Below, one piece after another: positions 8,603-16,052 of a stretch of DNA of 18,566 nt. Positions within the stretch are counted from its first letter, which is position 1, and the number at the start of each line of letters is the position of its first letter. This stretch comes from Candidatus Krumholzibacteriia bacterium. GTDB taxonomy: Bacteria; Krumholzibacteriota; Krumholzibacteriia; LZORAL124-64-63. Below the pieces are notes generated by a model. That model saw nothing but the letters and a program-made list of their open reading frames with translations, had not been told where the DNA came from and ran no database searches. The stretch spans positions 1-18,566 of the forward strand of contig JAUUYW010000020.1 of the NCBI GenBank assembly GCA_030590265.1, written 5' to 3'. The position numbers and the translations under genes were made by a program.

Positions 8603-8689
8603 GGGAACCAAATGACTTGGCAGGACTTGAGGTAGGATTCCTACCCTGGTCGGTTTCCGCTTAAACAATCGGACCGAACGTCGGTTCCC
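8603..8689 (+). promoter_or_regulatory. Possible structured leader RNA of the transglycosylase gene
   Basis: Starting about five bases after the predicted sigma-54 start point, GGGAACC (8603-8609) can pair with GGTTCCC (8683-8689), closing a domain that holds smaller hairpins: GGTAGG/CCTACC around ATT (8631-8645), and GGTC/GACC enclosing GTTT/AAAC (8648-8675). A competing CCAA/TTGG hairpin (8608-8620) would break the closing stem. It does not match a riboswitch class I know. Pairings are by eye and may be chance. Confidence 0.25.
8631..8645. promoter_or_regulatory. Fifteen-base palindrome, candidate operator
   Basis: GGTAGGA and TCCTACC form a perfect inverted repeat around one T, about 33-47 bases after the predicted sigma-54 start point. 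The half-site TTCCTAC recurs at 8591-8597, directly over that start point. Two-fold symmetry plus a repeated half-site is typical of a dimeric repressor. It could equally be the hairpin counted in the leader. Confidence 0.35.
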
Positions 8690-8724
8690 ACAAATCTCAA
8701 TCTGTTTCCCATTGGTGGTCAAGG

Positions 8725-10530
8725 ATGACAATCATGTCAAAATGTTACAAAACACGCAGTTATCGTGATAGCACACCATCCCGACGGCTGTCCGTGTTCG
8801 CCTTTGCAGCCATGGTCCTGATGTTGACAGGGTGTTCGGTGTTCACAGGCCAACCCCAGACAGACCAATCGGCTTTGGATGATTCTGGCTCCAAAAGTCT
8901 TGAAAGGGCCGATAATCAACCAGGGTCAGGCTACGGAAAACCTTATGCAAACTCCCATGATTTGAATGATACCCTGCAATCAGACCTGGAAATGATGATT
9001 CCTCCCGAAACTGTCCCGACTTTTGTCCTGGCCACAGGACCTGATGGATATGCTGCAGTGGATGATCTTGATGCATTGCTTCTGGATGCCATGCAATTGC
9101 TTTCGGATAGCCAATTGGCTTTGGCCCAGGATCATTTGTTTGTGCTGGAAGAACAACTCACCATGCCCCTTCCAGCTGATGTTGATTCTCTTTATCTGGC
9201 CCGCCGCATGAGTTTGCAAAGGCAGACTTGGTATTTGGATGGTATCCTGGCCGAAAAGACCGCCTTTGCAGGTGATCCCGCCCTGGGCGATTCGCTCCTG
9301 GCAACGGAATATGGGCGTTTGGGCAATTTCGCTTTTCCTGATTCCTTGGTTCCGGCCACAGGTGTGACTTTGCCGTCGTTTACCGCGGATCTTCTGAAAA
9401 TAAACAACCAGGCAGTGAGCAAGTGGGAGGCCTATTTTTCAGGCCGAGGGCACCGGCATTTTCAAGTTTGGCTCGACCGAAAAGTAGAACGTGACAGCCT
9501 GGTCACCGGCATCCTCAAACAATACGGTTTACCTCCAGAGTTGATTTATCTGGCCGTGATTGAGAGTGGCTTGGGCAACAATGCCGTTTCCAGCGTTGGA
9601 GCTGTGGGGCCCTGGCAGTTCATGCCCGGCACCGGAAAAGCCTACGATCTGAAACAGAGTTGGTGGCTGGATGAACGTCGGGATTTGGACATGTCCACCC
9701 ATGCCGCAGCCAAACACCTGAAGCGTCTGTACAAACGCTTTGGCGATTGGGCCCTGGTCCTGGCTGCCTACAATTCAGGTGGAAACAGGGTTGCCAGGCG
9801 CATTCGTCTGCACGGCCATGATAATTTTTGGGACATGCGACTTCCTTCCCAAACCACCGCCTATGTACCGAAATTCATTGCTGCTGCCAGAATTGGCGAG
9901 AATCCGGAAAAATATGGATTCGAAACGCGCTCGCTCCCCTCCTTGGGCTTTGACGTCGTCAAGGTCCGCGATGCCACCGATTTGCAATTGATGGCCAAAT
10001 GCGCTGGTGTGTCAGCCCATGAAGTCATTGGCCTGAATCCAGCTCTTTTGCACAATGCCAGCCCTCCTGGCCTGAAGGGCTATCCTATCAGGGTTCCTTC
10101 AGGCACGGGGAAAAAAGCCACTGCTGCCCTGAGCAAAGTTCCTTTGGACAAACGCCTGACCTGGCGTCGTCACAAAGTGGGCAGAGGGGAAACACTGGGT
10201 CAAATTGCCCGCAATTACGGCACCAGCGTCAAGGATATTGCCCAACTGAATAAAATGAAGGATGTGCATTTGATTCGTCCGGGGGATCAACTCTTGATTC
10301 CCATGCCCGCACAACTGGCCAAAATGGCTCAGGATCGGGCTCAGGAAAAGGGTCACTATGTTCCGCCTTCAGGCTACAAGAGAGTTTCCTACAAGGTGCG
10401 CAAAGGGGACAACCTGGGCAGCATTGGGCGCAAATTAGGCGTCAGTGTGGTGCATTTGCGAAAGGTCAATGGTCTGTACAAGACCAACCTGATTTATCCA
10501 GGGCAAAAGTTGTACGCATACCGACCCTGA
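8725..10530 (+). CDS. mltD: Lipoprotein lytic transglycosylase with two LysM domains (MltD-like)
   Basis: A 601-residue envelope enzyme predicted to cleave the MurNAc-GlcNAc bond of peptidoglycan. The N-terminus has basic residues, a hydrophobic stretch and the lipobox LTGC (Cys37), so a lipid-anchored periplasmic protein is expected. The SLT domain shows ELIYLAVIESGLG with catalytic Glu280, then GPWQFMPGTG and LAAYNSGGNRV. Two LysM modules follow (about 483-527 and 556-601), each opening with (H/Y)KVxxG and ending in a (R/Y)PGxxL motif. Residues 40-200 are not recognised. The ATG at 8725 is used; a second in-frame ATG at 8734 has AAGGA eight bases ahead and is an equal candidate. A sigma-54 promoter upstream suggests coexpression with motility or another sigma-54 process, such as opening the wall for an envelope machine. 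Confidence 0.93.
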   Translation: MTIMSKCYKTRSYRDSTPSRRLSVFAFAAMVLMLTGCSVFTGQPQTDQSALDDSGSKSLERADNQPGSGYGKPYANSHDLNDTLQSDLEMMIPPETVPTFVLATGPDGYAAVDDLDALLLDAMQLLSDSQLALAQDHLFVLEEQLTMPLPADVDSLYLARRMSLQRQTWYLDGILAEKTAFAGDPALGDSLLATEYGRLGNFAFPDSLVPATGVTLPSFTADLLKINNQAVSKWEAYFSGRGHRHFQVWLDRKVERDSLVTGILKQYGLPPELIYLAVIESGLGNNAVSSVGAVGPWQFMPGTGKAYDLKQSWWLDERRDLDMSTHAAAKHLKRLYKRFGDWALVLAAYNSGGNRVARRIRLHGHDNFWDMRLPSQTTAYVPKFIAAARIGENPEKYGFETRSLPSLGFDVVKVRDATDLQLMAKCAGVSAHEVIGLNPALLHNASPPGLKGYPIRVPSGTGKKATAALSKVPLDKRLTWRRHKVGRGETLGQIARNYGTSVKDIAQLNKMKDVHLIRPGDQLLIPMPAQLAKMAQDRAQEKGHYVPPSGYKRVSYKVRKGDNLGSIGRKLGVSVVHLRKVNGLYKTNLIYPGQKLYAYRP

Positions 10531-10557
10531 TTTCTAGGACAGACCCACTCCTAGAAA
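10531..10557. terminator. Convergent hairpin between the transglycosylase and barrel genes
   Basis: TTTCTAGGA (10531-10539) and TCCTAGAAA (10549-10557) form a perfect nine-base-pair stem with a nine-base loop, directly after the plus-strand stop and including the minus-strand stop. Symmetry suits bidirectional termination of two convergent genes. Neither side has a real T-run, so it may be a weak terminator or a 3'-end stabiliser. Confidence 0.5.
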
Positions 10558-11627
10558 GTCACTGAAACACTGATTCGGTGCGTGACTTCATCAATATCCA
10601 GAGAATCGCCTGCATAGGCATAGTCGATGGTCAAAGGGGCCACTCTGAACCCTGCCCCTGCAGTGAGATTTTCCGAAGCCCAACCGCTGTCGAAACCCAC
10701 CCGGAGAAAAACCTTACGGGCAAAAGCCAGTTCCATACCCACGTGGGAATTGTAACTGATGCTGCCTGAGTGATACTGATCGGCAGTTCTGCGGTTATCA
10801 AATCGAGTTTCCAGGGAACCGGCCAGAAGAAGATCCATGTTCCAGGACTGAAGCGGTTGCCGCCAGGCCAAACCGGGAACCACAGCAGGAGTGATAATTT
10901 CAGTATGACCGGTGCTCCAGCTCAGGTAAGTGGTCGTGATATCCTGAAGTTTCAACCCAAAATCCAGATTTTTCCACAATTGAGGTCGCAGCAGACCTAT
11001 ATCGGCGCCAATACCCAGGCTGGAATATTGGCCAATGCTCTGGCGAACCACTTTCAAACTGGTGCCCAGATGCCAGGAACCGAGTTGTTCGGCATAGCTG
11101 AACATCAAAGCAAATTCCTGGTCGCTTTTGTAACGAATTTCATCCTGAAGATCGAGCAGCCCCAATGCTTCGGTATCACTGACTTCACCATCATTGTTGG
11201 TGTCCAGCTGGTCTTCAAGATGTTCGGTAAAAGGAATATCATCGACGCCGAGGCGGATGATTGAGATGCCGATTCCAGCTTGGCCACTTCCAAAAATACT
11301 CCAGCCCACTGGTTGGGTATAGGAAGCAAAATCACGATCTATGAGATCGCCAAACCGTTCCGAGTGCATGAGCAACAACTCGTTTTGGTCCATGGAAGCA
11401 AGCCCGGCAGGGTTCCAGAAAGTGGTACTGGGATCATCGGCCACCGCCGTGAAGGCTCCGCCCATTCCCAAGGCCCTTGCCCCTCCACCATTCTCCATGA
11501 AAGCACCGGCATATTTGGTTGCCAGGGCTGACTGGGGAAACAGAATTACCAAACTCATCAACACACTCATTAATACACTCATTAATACACAGCGACCAAC
11601 AACAGGCAGGACCCGTTTCGAATGCAT
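10551..11627 (-). CDS. PorV/UPF0164-like outer-membrane beta-barrel protein with an EF-hand loop
   Basis: A 358-residue exported protein. The N-terminus is a signal peptide with likely cleavage after SALA (residue 36). The mature start, with GGGARALGMGGAFTAVADD followed by FWNPAGLA, is characteristic of the UPF0164/PorV-PorQ group related to FadL-type barrels. Alternating hydrophobic strands ending in VSVTF support an outer-membrane barrel. Residues 142-153, DTNNDGEVSDTE, form a canonical EF-hand or dockerin-like calcium loop (D1, N3, D5, G6, V8, S9, E12), unusual for this family. The frame extends to 11783 inside the upstream regulator gene, but the ATG at 11627 has GAGG six bases ahead and begins a proper signal peptide. 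Function unknown; PorV relatives shuttle secreted cargo and others act as transport barrels. Confidence 0.85.
   Translation of the reverse strand: MHSKRVLPVVGRCVLMSVLMSVLMSLVILFPQSALATKYAGAFMENGGGARALGMGGAFTAVADDPSTTFWNPAGLASMDQNELLLMHSERFGDLIDRDFASYTQPVGWSIFGSGQAGIGISIIRLGVDDIPFTEHLEDQLDTNNDGEVSDTEALGLLDLQDEIRYKSDQEFALMFSYAEQLGSWHLGTSLKVVRQSIGQYSSLGIGADIGLLRPQLWKNLDFGLKLQDITTTYLSWSTGHTEIITPAVVPGLAWRQPLQSWNMDLLLAGSLETRFDNRRTADQYHSGSISYNSHVGMELAFARKVFLRVGFDSGWASENLTAGAGFRVAPLTIDYAYAGDSLDIDEVTHRISVSVTF
11553..11588. repeat. Three 12-base tandem repeats within a signal-peptide coding region
   Basis: Plus-strand units are ACTCATCAACAC (11553-11564) and two identical copies of ACTCATTAATAC (11565-11588). 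On the coding strand each unit reads Val-Leu-Met-Ser, so the hydrophobic core of the barrel protein signal peptide (residues 14-25) is VLMS three times. A whole-unit gain or loss keeps the frame and changes core length by four residues. Confidence 0.9.
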
Positions 11628-11696
11628 TTTTGCCTCGCAGACCAGGGGTAAGGTTTGAGACGGGATTTCTTTCAGGACTTCTTCTGGTACATTTAA

Positions 11697-11702
11697 ATTA
11701 TA
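11697..11702 (-). promoter_or_regulatory. Candidate -10 element for the barrel gene
   Basis: A perfect TATAAT lies on the minus strand just after the regulator stop codon, about 70 bases before the barrel start at 11627. No good -35 box stands 16-18 bases upstream, so only the -10 element is supported. Confidence 0.35.
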
Positions 11703-11712
11703 GGACATTTTC

Positions 11713-13224
11713 TCAGGACAGGCCATAGGCTTTGATCTTTCTGTAGAGAGTGCGTTCGCTGATGCCCAATCGATGAGCTGCAACCCGGCGATTTCCGTGT
11801 GAAGTCACCAGGGCATTTTCGATCAGGCTGCGCTCGGCTGTCTGAAGATCCCCGACCTGTTCTTCGGCCAATGGACTGAAACCACTGTCGGCTGAAAAAG
11901 TTTCAACTACTTGACGATCCTGACCCGCACTCCAGGGTATATCCGGATCGACAGGGGTTTCCCTGCTCAGTAGCATGGTTTTTATTTCCTTCAGCTCCTG
12001 ACGAATCTCCAGCAAGGTATGGGCCAAAAGGCCCGGGTCAATGCTGTCAGAGGAGGTGTGCAGTCCAAAAGGCACCGGCAGGTAGGATGGGCCACTTCCC
12101 CCTTTATCCGGGCCAAAACCTGCAGGCAGGTCATTCTGGTCAATCATGCCTCTTTGTTTGAGCACAACCAGAGAACTGATAATGTTCCGCAATTCCCGAA
12201 CATTTCCAGGCCAGGGATGATCGATCAATGCTTGCAGTGTGGACCTTGTAAAACCCTTGACGCGCAACTGATGCCGTTTGTTTTCCTCGTGCAGAAACTT
12301 CTCAGCCAACACCGGAATGTCTTCAGGATGGTCGCGCAAAGAGGGAGTGTTGATGACAATGACTTTGAGACGGTAATATAGATCCTGCCTGAATTGGCCT
12401 TCAGCCACTCTGTTGGCCAGATCCTGGTTGGTGGCGGCCACCAGGCGAATATTGCTTTTCTCCAGCCGTGTACCACCAACGGCAATGAATTCGCCCGTTT
12501 CAAGGGTCCGCAGAAAGCGGGTTTGCATGCCCAAGGGCATTTCCCCCACCTCATCCAAAAACAGAGTCCCGCCATGGGCACGTTTGAAAACGCCGGCATG
12601 ATCGGAAACGGCACCGGTGAAAGAGCCTTTCACATGACCAAAGAGTTCACTTTCCAAAACACCTTCGCTCATGGCTCCGCAATTGAGGCTGATAAAGGGC
12701 CCTTTGCGACGGGAAGAATTATTGTGGAGGGCATGGGCAACCAGTTCTTTGCCGGTGCCACTTTCCCCCAGAACCAGAACATTGATATCCAGGGAAGCGG
12801 TATGGGCAATCATGCTGAGCATTTCGGCAATGGCTCGGCTGCGGCCAAAAATACCACTGTTCTCCCGCACCTGACGCAATTGAAGCAGCCGTGCCACCAC
12901 GATTTTAATTTCTTCGACAGGGGTATCGGCGGGAAGTGGACTGACCGCCACCTGGGGATTGGCTTCGTCGCTGGGGGAAAAATCCTCCTGTCCCAAAAGA
13001 ATCAAATCGGCATCTGTTTTCATGGAGAAGAATTTTCGTTCCACATGGCGAAAACGAGGGTAATCTCGGGTATCAAACAGAAAAACCGATGTTTTTCCCT
13101 GGGAAATACGGGCCAAAGCTTCGGAAGGAGATTCGAACATGAAGAGCTCGACTCCGGGAAGATTCCATTGTGAAGCCGCACCGTAGAGTTTTGTATTTCG
13201 GCTGAGCAGAACCACCGAGCGCAA
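11713..13224 (-). CDS. Sigma-54-dependent activator with degenerate receiver domain (FleQ/NtrC class)
   Basis: A 503-residue transcription activator that would remodel sigma-54 RNA polymerase with ATP. Residues 1-120 have a receiver-like pattern: an Asp (D51) sits in the phosphoacceptor position, but the acidic pair after strand one is replaced by SRN and the usual KP after strand five is missing, so classical phosphorylation is doubtful. The AAA+ core shows Walker A GESGTGKE (153-160), GSFTGA (200-205) as the sigma-54 contact loop, Walker B TLFLDE (D224, E225) and an arginine-rich end. The C-terminus is a Fis-type helix-turn-helix (GNRRVAAHRLGISERTLYRK). The frame runs to a GTG at 13287, but that lies at the end of a terminator T-run; the TTG at 13224 has AGGTGAG upstream. 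A GTG at 13236 is another option. A weak promoter (TTGTCA, 18 bases, CATAAA; 13243-13272) precedes it. Confidence 0.92.
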   Translation of the reverse strand: MRSVVLLSRNTKLYGAASQWNLPGVELFMFESPSEALARISQGKTSVFLFDTRDYPRFRHVERKFFSMKTDADLILLGQEDFSPSDEANPQVAVSPLPADTPVEEIKIVVARLLQLRQVRENSGIFGRSRAIAEMLSMIAHTASLDINVLVLGESGTGKELVAHALHNNSSRRKGPFISLNCGAMSEGVLESELFGHVKGSFTGAVSDHAGVFKRAHGGTLFLDEVGEMPLGMQTRFLRTLETGEFIAVGGTRLEKSNIRLVAATNQDLANRVAEGQFRQDLYYRLKVIVINTPSLRDHPEDIPVLAEKFLHEENKRHQLRVKGFTRSTLQALIDHPWPGNVRELRNIISSLVVLKQRGMIDQNDLPAGFGPDKGGSGPSYLPVPFGLHTSSDSIDPGLLAHTLLEIRQELKEIKTMLLSRETPVDPDIPWSAGQDRQVVETFSADSGFSPLAEEQVGDLQTAERSLIENALVTSHGNRRVAAHRLGISERTLYRKIKAYGLS

Positions 13225-13287
13225 TTTTCTACTCACCTTTCTTTTATGTTCAAGGTTAATCAAGACTGACAAAGTGGCACAATACAC

Positions 13288-13315
13288 AAAAAATCCCCGG
13301 TTTGAAAGGGATTTT
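13288..13315 (-). terminator. Intrinsic terminator of the flagellar/HDOD operon
   Basis: On the minus strand AAAATCCC (13315-13308) pairs with GGGATTTT (13297-13290) around a ten-base loop and runs into six T residues (13293-13288). It stands about 33 bases after the last HDOD stop codon, in the right orientation to end the operon, and separates it from the sigma-54 activator gene. Confidence 0.75.
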
Positions 13316-13348
13316 CCGTGTCAGTCAAACTGATTTTTAATGGTGCAA

Positions 13349-14251
13349 TTACAAATCCAAGTAGGCGGAGGCCAGTTTTATGGCTTGTCGGATCTCGTCC
13401 AGACAACTTTCCACATCATGAATTTCCAAACCGGCATTCTGATGCAGTTGGGCAACATTGATCAGATTGGGGTCAAAACCAAGGTCGCTGCGAGGTGGTT
13501 CCATGGTGTTGGCCAGATAATCACCCAAAGTCACCAAAGCCACAGCTTGGTCCACTCGGGAGTTGGCCTTGCCATACATATCTTCATGATGCTTCCCGAA
13601 ACAGCAAACCAGGAGCTCAGGGAAACGCCAGGATTGGCCAAAAGCCTGTCCAATAGCGGCATGGTGAAAACCGAATTCCTTTTCTTCTTCCACATAAAGA
13701 GGAAGCCCTGAATCAGCTCGACGGGCAATTAATTCGCCATAATCTTGAGGGGAATGCAATTCCAGGACAAATTTCCCCATATCATGCAGCAACCCACCGG
13801 TGAAAACTTCTTCAGGATCAGGGTAACCGACCAGGCCGGCCAGATGTTTGGCGATGGCCCCTGTCACAACGGAATGGCGCCAGAGTTCCCGGTAATCCAA
13901 TTTCCCCTGACTGCCTGCCACAGCTGAAACAACAGTGGTTGCCACAGTGATGCAAATGGCCACCTGACGAACCGTTCGGTAACCCAGAACAGCTACACAA
14001 CGATGGATATCAGCCAAGTCTCCCCGTTGGGAATAATAAGGTGAGTTGGCCAACCTGAGAACCTTGGTCATCAGTGGGGCATCCAGCCTGACAACATTAG
14101 CCAAATCAGAGGCTCCGCTATGGGGATCGTCCAGAACTTTGAGAATTTCCATCAAGGTTTCCGGGATGGAAGGCATATCGTCAATGCTGTCCAAAAGGCC
14201 CTGGATTGATAGATTTTTTGTTTGGTCAATTGTTGAAGTTGGGCTGGTCAT
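13349..14251 (-). CDS. HDOD-domain signalling protein, second of a tandem pair
   Basis: A 300-residue, probably cytoplasmic protein. The HDOD domain fills most of it: DDMPSIPETLMEILKVLDD, then LMTKVLRLANSPYYS, a segment VAVLGYRTVRQVAI, LWRHSVVTGAIAKHL, and LLHDMGKF with H156-D157 retained, then FGFHHAAIGQAFGQSW. HDOD proteins are relatives of HD-GYP phosphodiesterases that often act as non-catalytic signalling partners in motility, type IV pili or regulation. The frame extends to 14323, but the ATG at 14251 has GGGAG at good spacing. It follows the first HDOD gene by ten bases, with its ribosome site overlapping that stop codon, and ends the operon before the terminator. Partner and signal are unknown. 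Confidence 0.92.
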   Translation of the reverse strand: MTSPTSTIDQTKNLSIQGLLDSIDDMPSIPETLMEILKVLDDPHSGASDLANVVRLDAPLMTKVLRLANSPYYSQRGDLADIHRCVAVLGYRTVRQVAICITVATTVVSAVAGSQGKLDYRELWRHSVVTGAIAKHLAGLVGYPDPEEVFTGGLLHDMGKFVLELHSPQDYGELIARRADSGLPLYVEEEKEFGFHHAAIGQAFGQSWRFPELLVCCFGKHHEDMYGKANSRVDQAVALVTLGDYLANTMEPPRSDLGFDPNLINVAQLHQNAGLEIHDVESCLDEIRQAIKLASAYLDL

Positions 14252-14261
14252 GGCCTTCTCC

Positions 14262-15161
14262 CTAAATGAAAATTTCCATCTCGGATTCGAGTGTTTCCAC
14301 CAGCAAGGCGGAGGTTTCGGCAAATGTTTCCGGTGAAAGCCCCAAAAGTTGGTTGGAGGCGCAGTTGTTCAAATCCAGATCCGGGATTTCGGTGAATCCG
14401 ATTCCCAATTTGTGGCACAGCCGGTTGGCCAGGTCGAGATACAATAAAATGGGATTATCCGGCGAGACCGCTTCACTGTTGTGATGGTTGCGGATGACAT
14501 CTTCCAGAATTGGCGACAGTTTCCATTTGTTGACCAACAAGGCCCCCACTTCAGCATGGGAGAAACCAAAGTGTTCCTTTTCGGTTTCATGGAAAGTTCG
14601 GCTTTCGTTGTAAACAACCTGCACGATTTCATCGAAATTTTCAGGGACACGGATGTTGAGAACTAATTTCCCGATGTCATGCATCAAGCCGGCCAGAAAA
14701 GCTTCTTCGGTCAGGGCAGGCGCGTGTTTTTGAGCCATTATCCTGCAGGCAAAAGCAGTGCCGATGCTGTGTTCCCACAACAAACGTTCTTTCAAACCAC
14801 TGTGACTGTTGCGGGTGTTGTAAAGGTTCCTGGCTGCGCTGGTGACCACCAGGCTTCTTATGGAATTGAAACCAAGCATCACAATGGCTTCGGTCAATGT
14901 TTTGACCTTGCGGCTGCAGGAATACATGGCGCTGTTGGCAATTTTGAGAATACGGGCCGTCATGGCCTGATCATCAGAGATAACCTGTTGCAGCTGTTTG
15001 GCAGAAGTATTGGGATCGGAAGACAACTCCAGAACCTTGCTGGCAACCTGAGGCATTGCCGGCAAATCCCGGGTGGACATGATGATCGTTTTGAGTTGTG
15101 TTTGGGATTCCTCTGTCGAACAATTCAGTTCAACAGGGGGGTCCACCAACGTGGTGCTCAT
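14262..15161 (-). CDS. HDOD-domain signalling protein, first of a tandem pair
   Basis: A 299-residue cytoplasmic protein with an HDOD domain: DLPAMPQVASKVLELSSD, MTARILKIANSAMYS, VMLGFNSIRSLVV, LLWEHSIGTAFACRIMAQ, and LMHDIGKL with H161-D162 kept, then HFGFSHAEVGALLVNKW and IRNHHN. It is clearly a paralogue of the downstream gene but divergent over most of its length, so the duplication is not recent. CAGGAG stands five bases before the ATG. It follows the membrane-anchored gene after 73 bases, a gap in which I see no convincing promoter, so readthrough from the flagellar operon is the simplest reading. A link to motility is inferred from position. Confidence 0.92.
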   Translation of the reverse strand: MSTTLVDPPVELNCSTEESQTQLKTIIMSTRDLPAMPQVASKVLELSSDPNTSAKQLQQVISDDQAMTARILKIANSAMYSCSRKVKTLTEAIVMLGFNSIRSLVVTSAARNLYNTRNSHSGLKERLLWEHSIGTAFACRIMAQKHAPALTEEAFLAGLMHDIGKLVLNIRVPENFDEIVQVVYNESRTFHETEKEHFGFSHAEVGALLVNKWKLSPILEDVIRNHHNSEAVSPDNPILLYLDLANRLCHKLGIGFTEIPDLDLNNCASNQLLGLSPETFAETSALLVETLESEMEIFI

Positions 15162-15234
15162 TCAGGCTCCTGGACTCAAAGACCTTTATCGCGGGCGAAT
15201 GATGAAGGCCAGAAACAATACCAAAGTGCTTTAA

Positions 15235-15702
15235 TCAGACAGTAGTAGTCTTAAAATGATAGTCGACACCTTCGGCTTCGTGCTTTAGGACGGAAAAGCC
15301 AGGGGTAAAGTTATCCTGTCGGAGACGTTGCTGTATTTCTTCGAGGGTGTTTGCGGCGAGGTGCAATCGAGCAGTCAATTGGCAGGAATCTACCTGGAAA
15401 CCTGTGTTTTGGCGGGGACCAGGGCTCAATGGAGAAACAGAAGAGGGTTGGTACCCGTCATCTGTTTTGTTGATCTTCAGATCTTTTTTTAAAGAATACC
15501 CTCGCTCGGAAGGTTTTGGATGGCGTTTCAACCCAGGAAAGCCCAATGGGATTTTCCATTTGGGGGTTGAGATAAGGAGACGTCTGAATTGAGTCATCAC
15601 CGAAACAACCAACAGGGTAGCACCCAGGGCCACAGCAAGGGCGGCTGCCCAAAAAGCAGGTCCCTGGGTTTGCATATTGAGCATTACGTTTTCGAGATTC
15701 AC
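15235..15702 (-). CDS. Membrane-anchored protein of unknown function in the flagellar operon
   Basis: A 155-residue protein not recognised by homology. One hydrophobic helix lies at about residues 16-37, followed by the basic FRRLL and a long polar, proline- and lysine-rich region, so a type I or III single-pass protein with a soluble C-terminal domain is likely. The last 50 residues (CQLTARLHLAANTLEEIQQR onward) look folded, with helical character. The start is a GTG with GAGGAG seven to eight bases ahead; ATGs at codons 7 and 10 are alternatives. In position (after fliA) and build it recalls small single-helix proteins such as SwrB of Bacillus, but no sequence similarity is claimed. Confidence 0.75.
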   Translation of the reverse strand: MNLENVMLNMQTQGPAFWAAALAVALGATLLVVSVMTQFRRLLISTPKWKIPLGFPGLKRHPKPSERGYSLKKDLKINKTDDGYQPSSVSPLSPGPRQNTGFQVDSCQLTARLHLAANTLEEIQQRLRQDNFTPGFSVLKHEAEGVDYHFKTTTV

Positions 15703-15737
15703 CCTTGGACTCCTCAGTTCATGGCGTCAGTATTTGT

Positions 15738-16052
15738 TCAAGCCCGCAAATCGACTAACAGTCCCAGCTCTTCTTCTTCAGGGCTTTTTTCCTGTTCCTT
15801 TTCCGCATTCAATAATTTCTTTTGGCGACGCCGCTTTTTCCTTTTTTGCCGGCGGTCTCCATCTGGATCAACATGACTTTTTTCCGCATTTTGGGTTTCT
15901 TTCACCCTTTGGCTTTTCAGAGCATCCTTTTTGGCCAATTGCTCATCAAAGTTGGTTGCCGGTTGGGCAGCCTGTTGGGCCTGGGCCTGGGTCTTGGCCA
16001 CACTGCCCATTTGAGCCAGTTGGGTGGGCATCGATATTCCGTCGCCAGCCAT
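15738..16052 (-). CDS. Small highly basic protein downstream of fliA
   Basis: A 104-residue protein with no hydrophobic segment. The first 45 residues are rich in Gln and Ala and likely helical (SVAKTQAQAQQAAQ). A basic stretch RRQKRKKRRRQKK at about 67-79 is followed by the acidic EKSPEEEEL and the end VDLRA. GGAGAGG two bases before the ATG makes it a convincing gene despite its composition. Short Gln/Ala proteins with a basic patch and a final (I/V)D(I/L)R motif are, from memory, common next to fliA in flagellar operons of several phyla; that resemblance is an impression, not a search result. Binding to RNA, DNA or an acidic flagellar partner is possible. Function unknown. Confidence 0.75.
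   Translation of the reverse strand: MAGDGISMPTQLAQMGSVAKTQAQAQQAAQPATNFDEQLAKKDALKSQRVKETQNAEKSHVDPDGDRRQKRKKRRRQKKLLNAEKEQEKSPEEEELGLLVDLRA

Noticed and set aside
8908..8915. GCCGATAA, a perfect sigma-28 -10 box
   Set aside because: It lies inside the transglycosylase coding region and has no TAAA-type -35 element at the required spacing.
11628..11783. Longer start for the barrel protein
   Set aside because: It would overlap the regulator gene and place 52 residues ahead of a proper signal peptide; the ATG at 11627 has a good ribosome site.
13225..13287. N-terminal extension of the sigma-54 activator from the GTG at 13287
   Set aside because: The GTG stands directly after the T-run of the upstream terminator, has no ribosome site, and the extra residues do not belong to the receiver fold.
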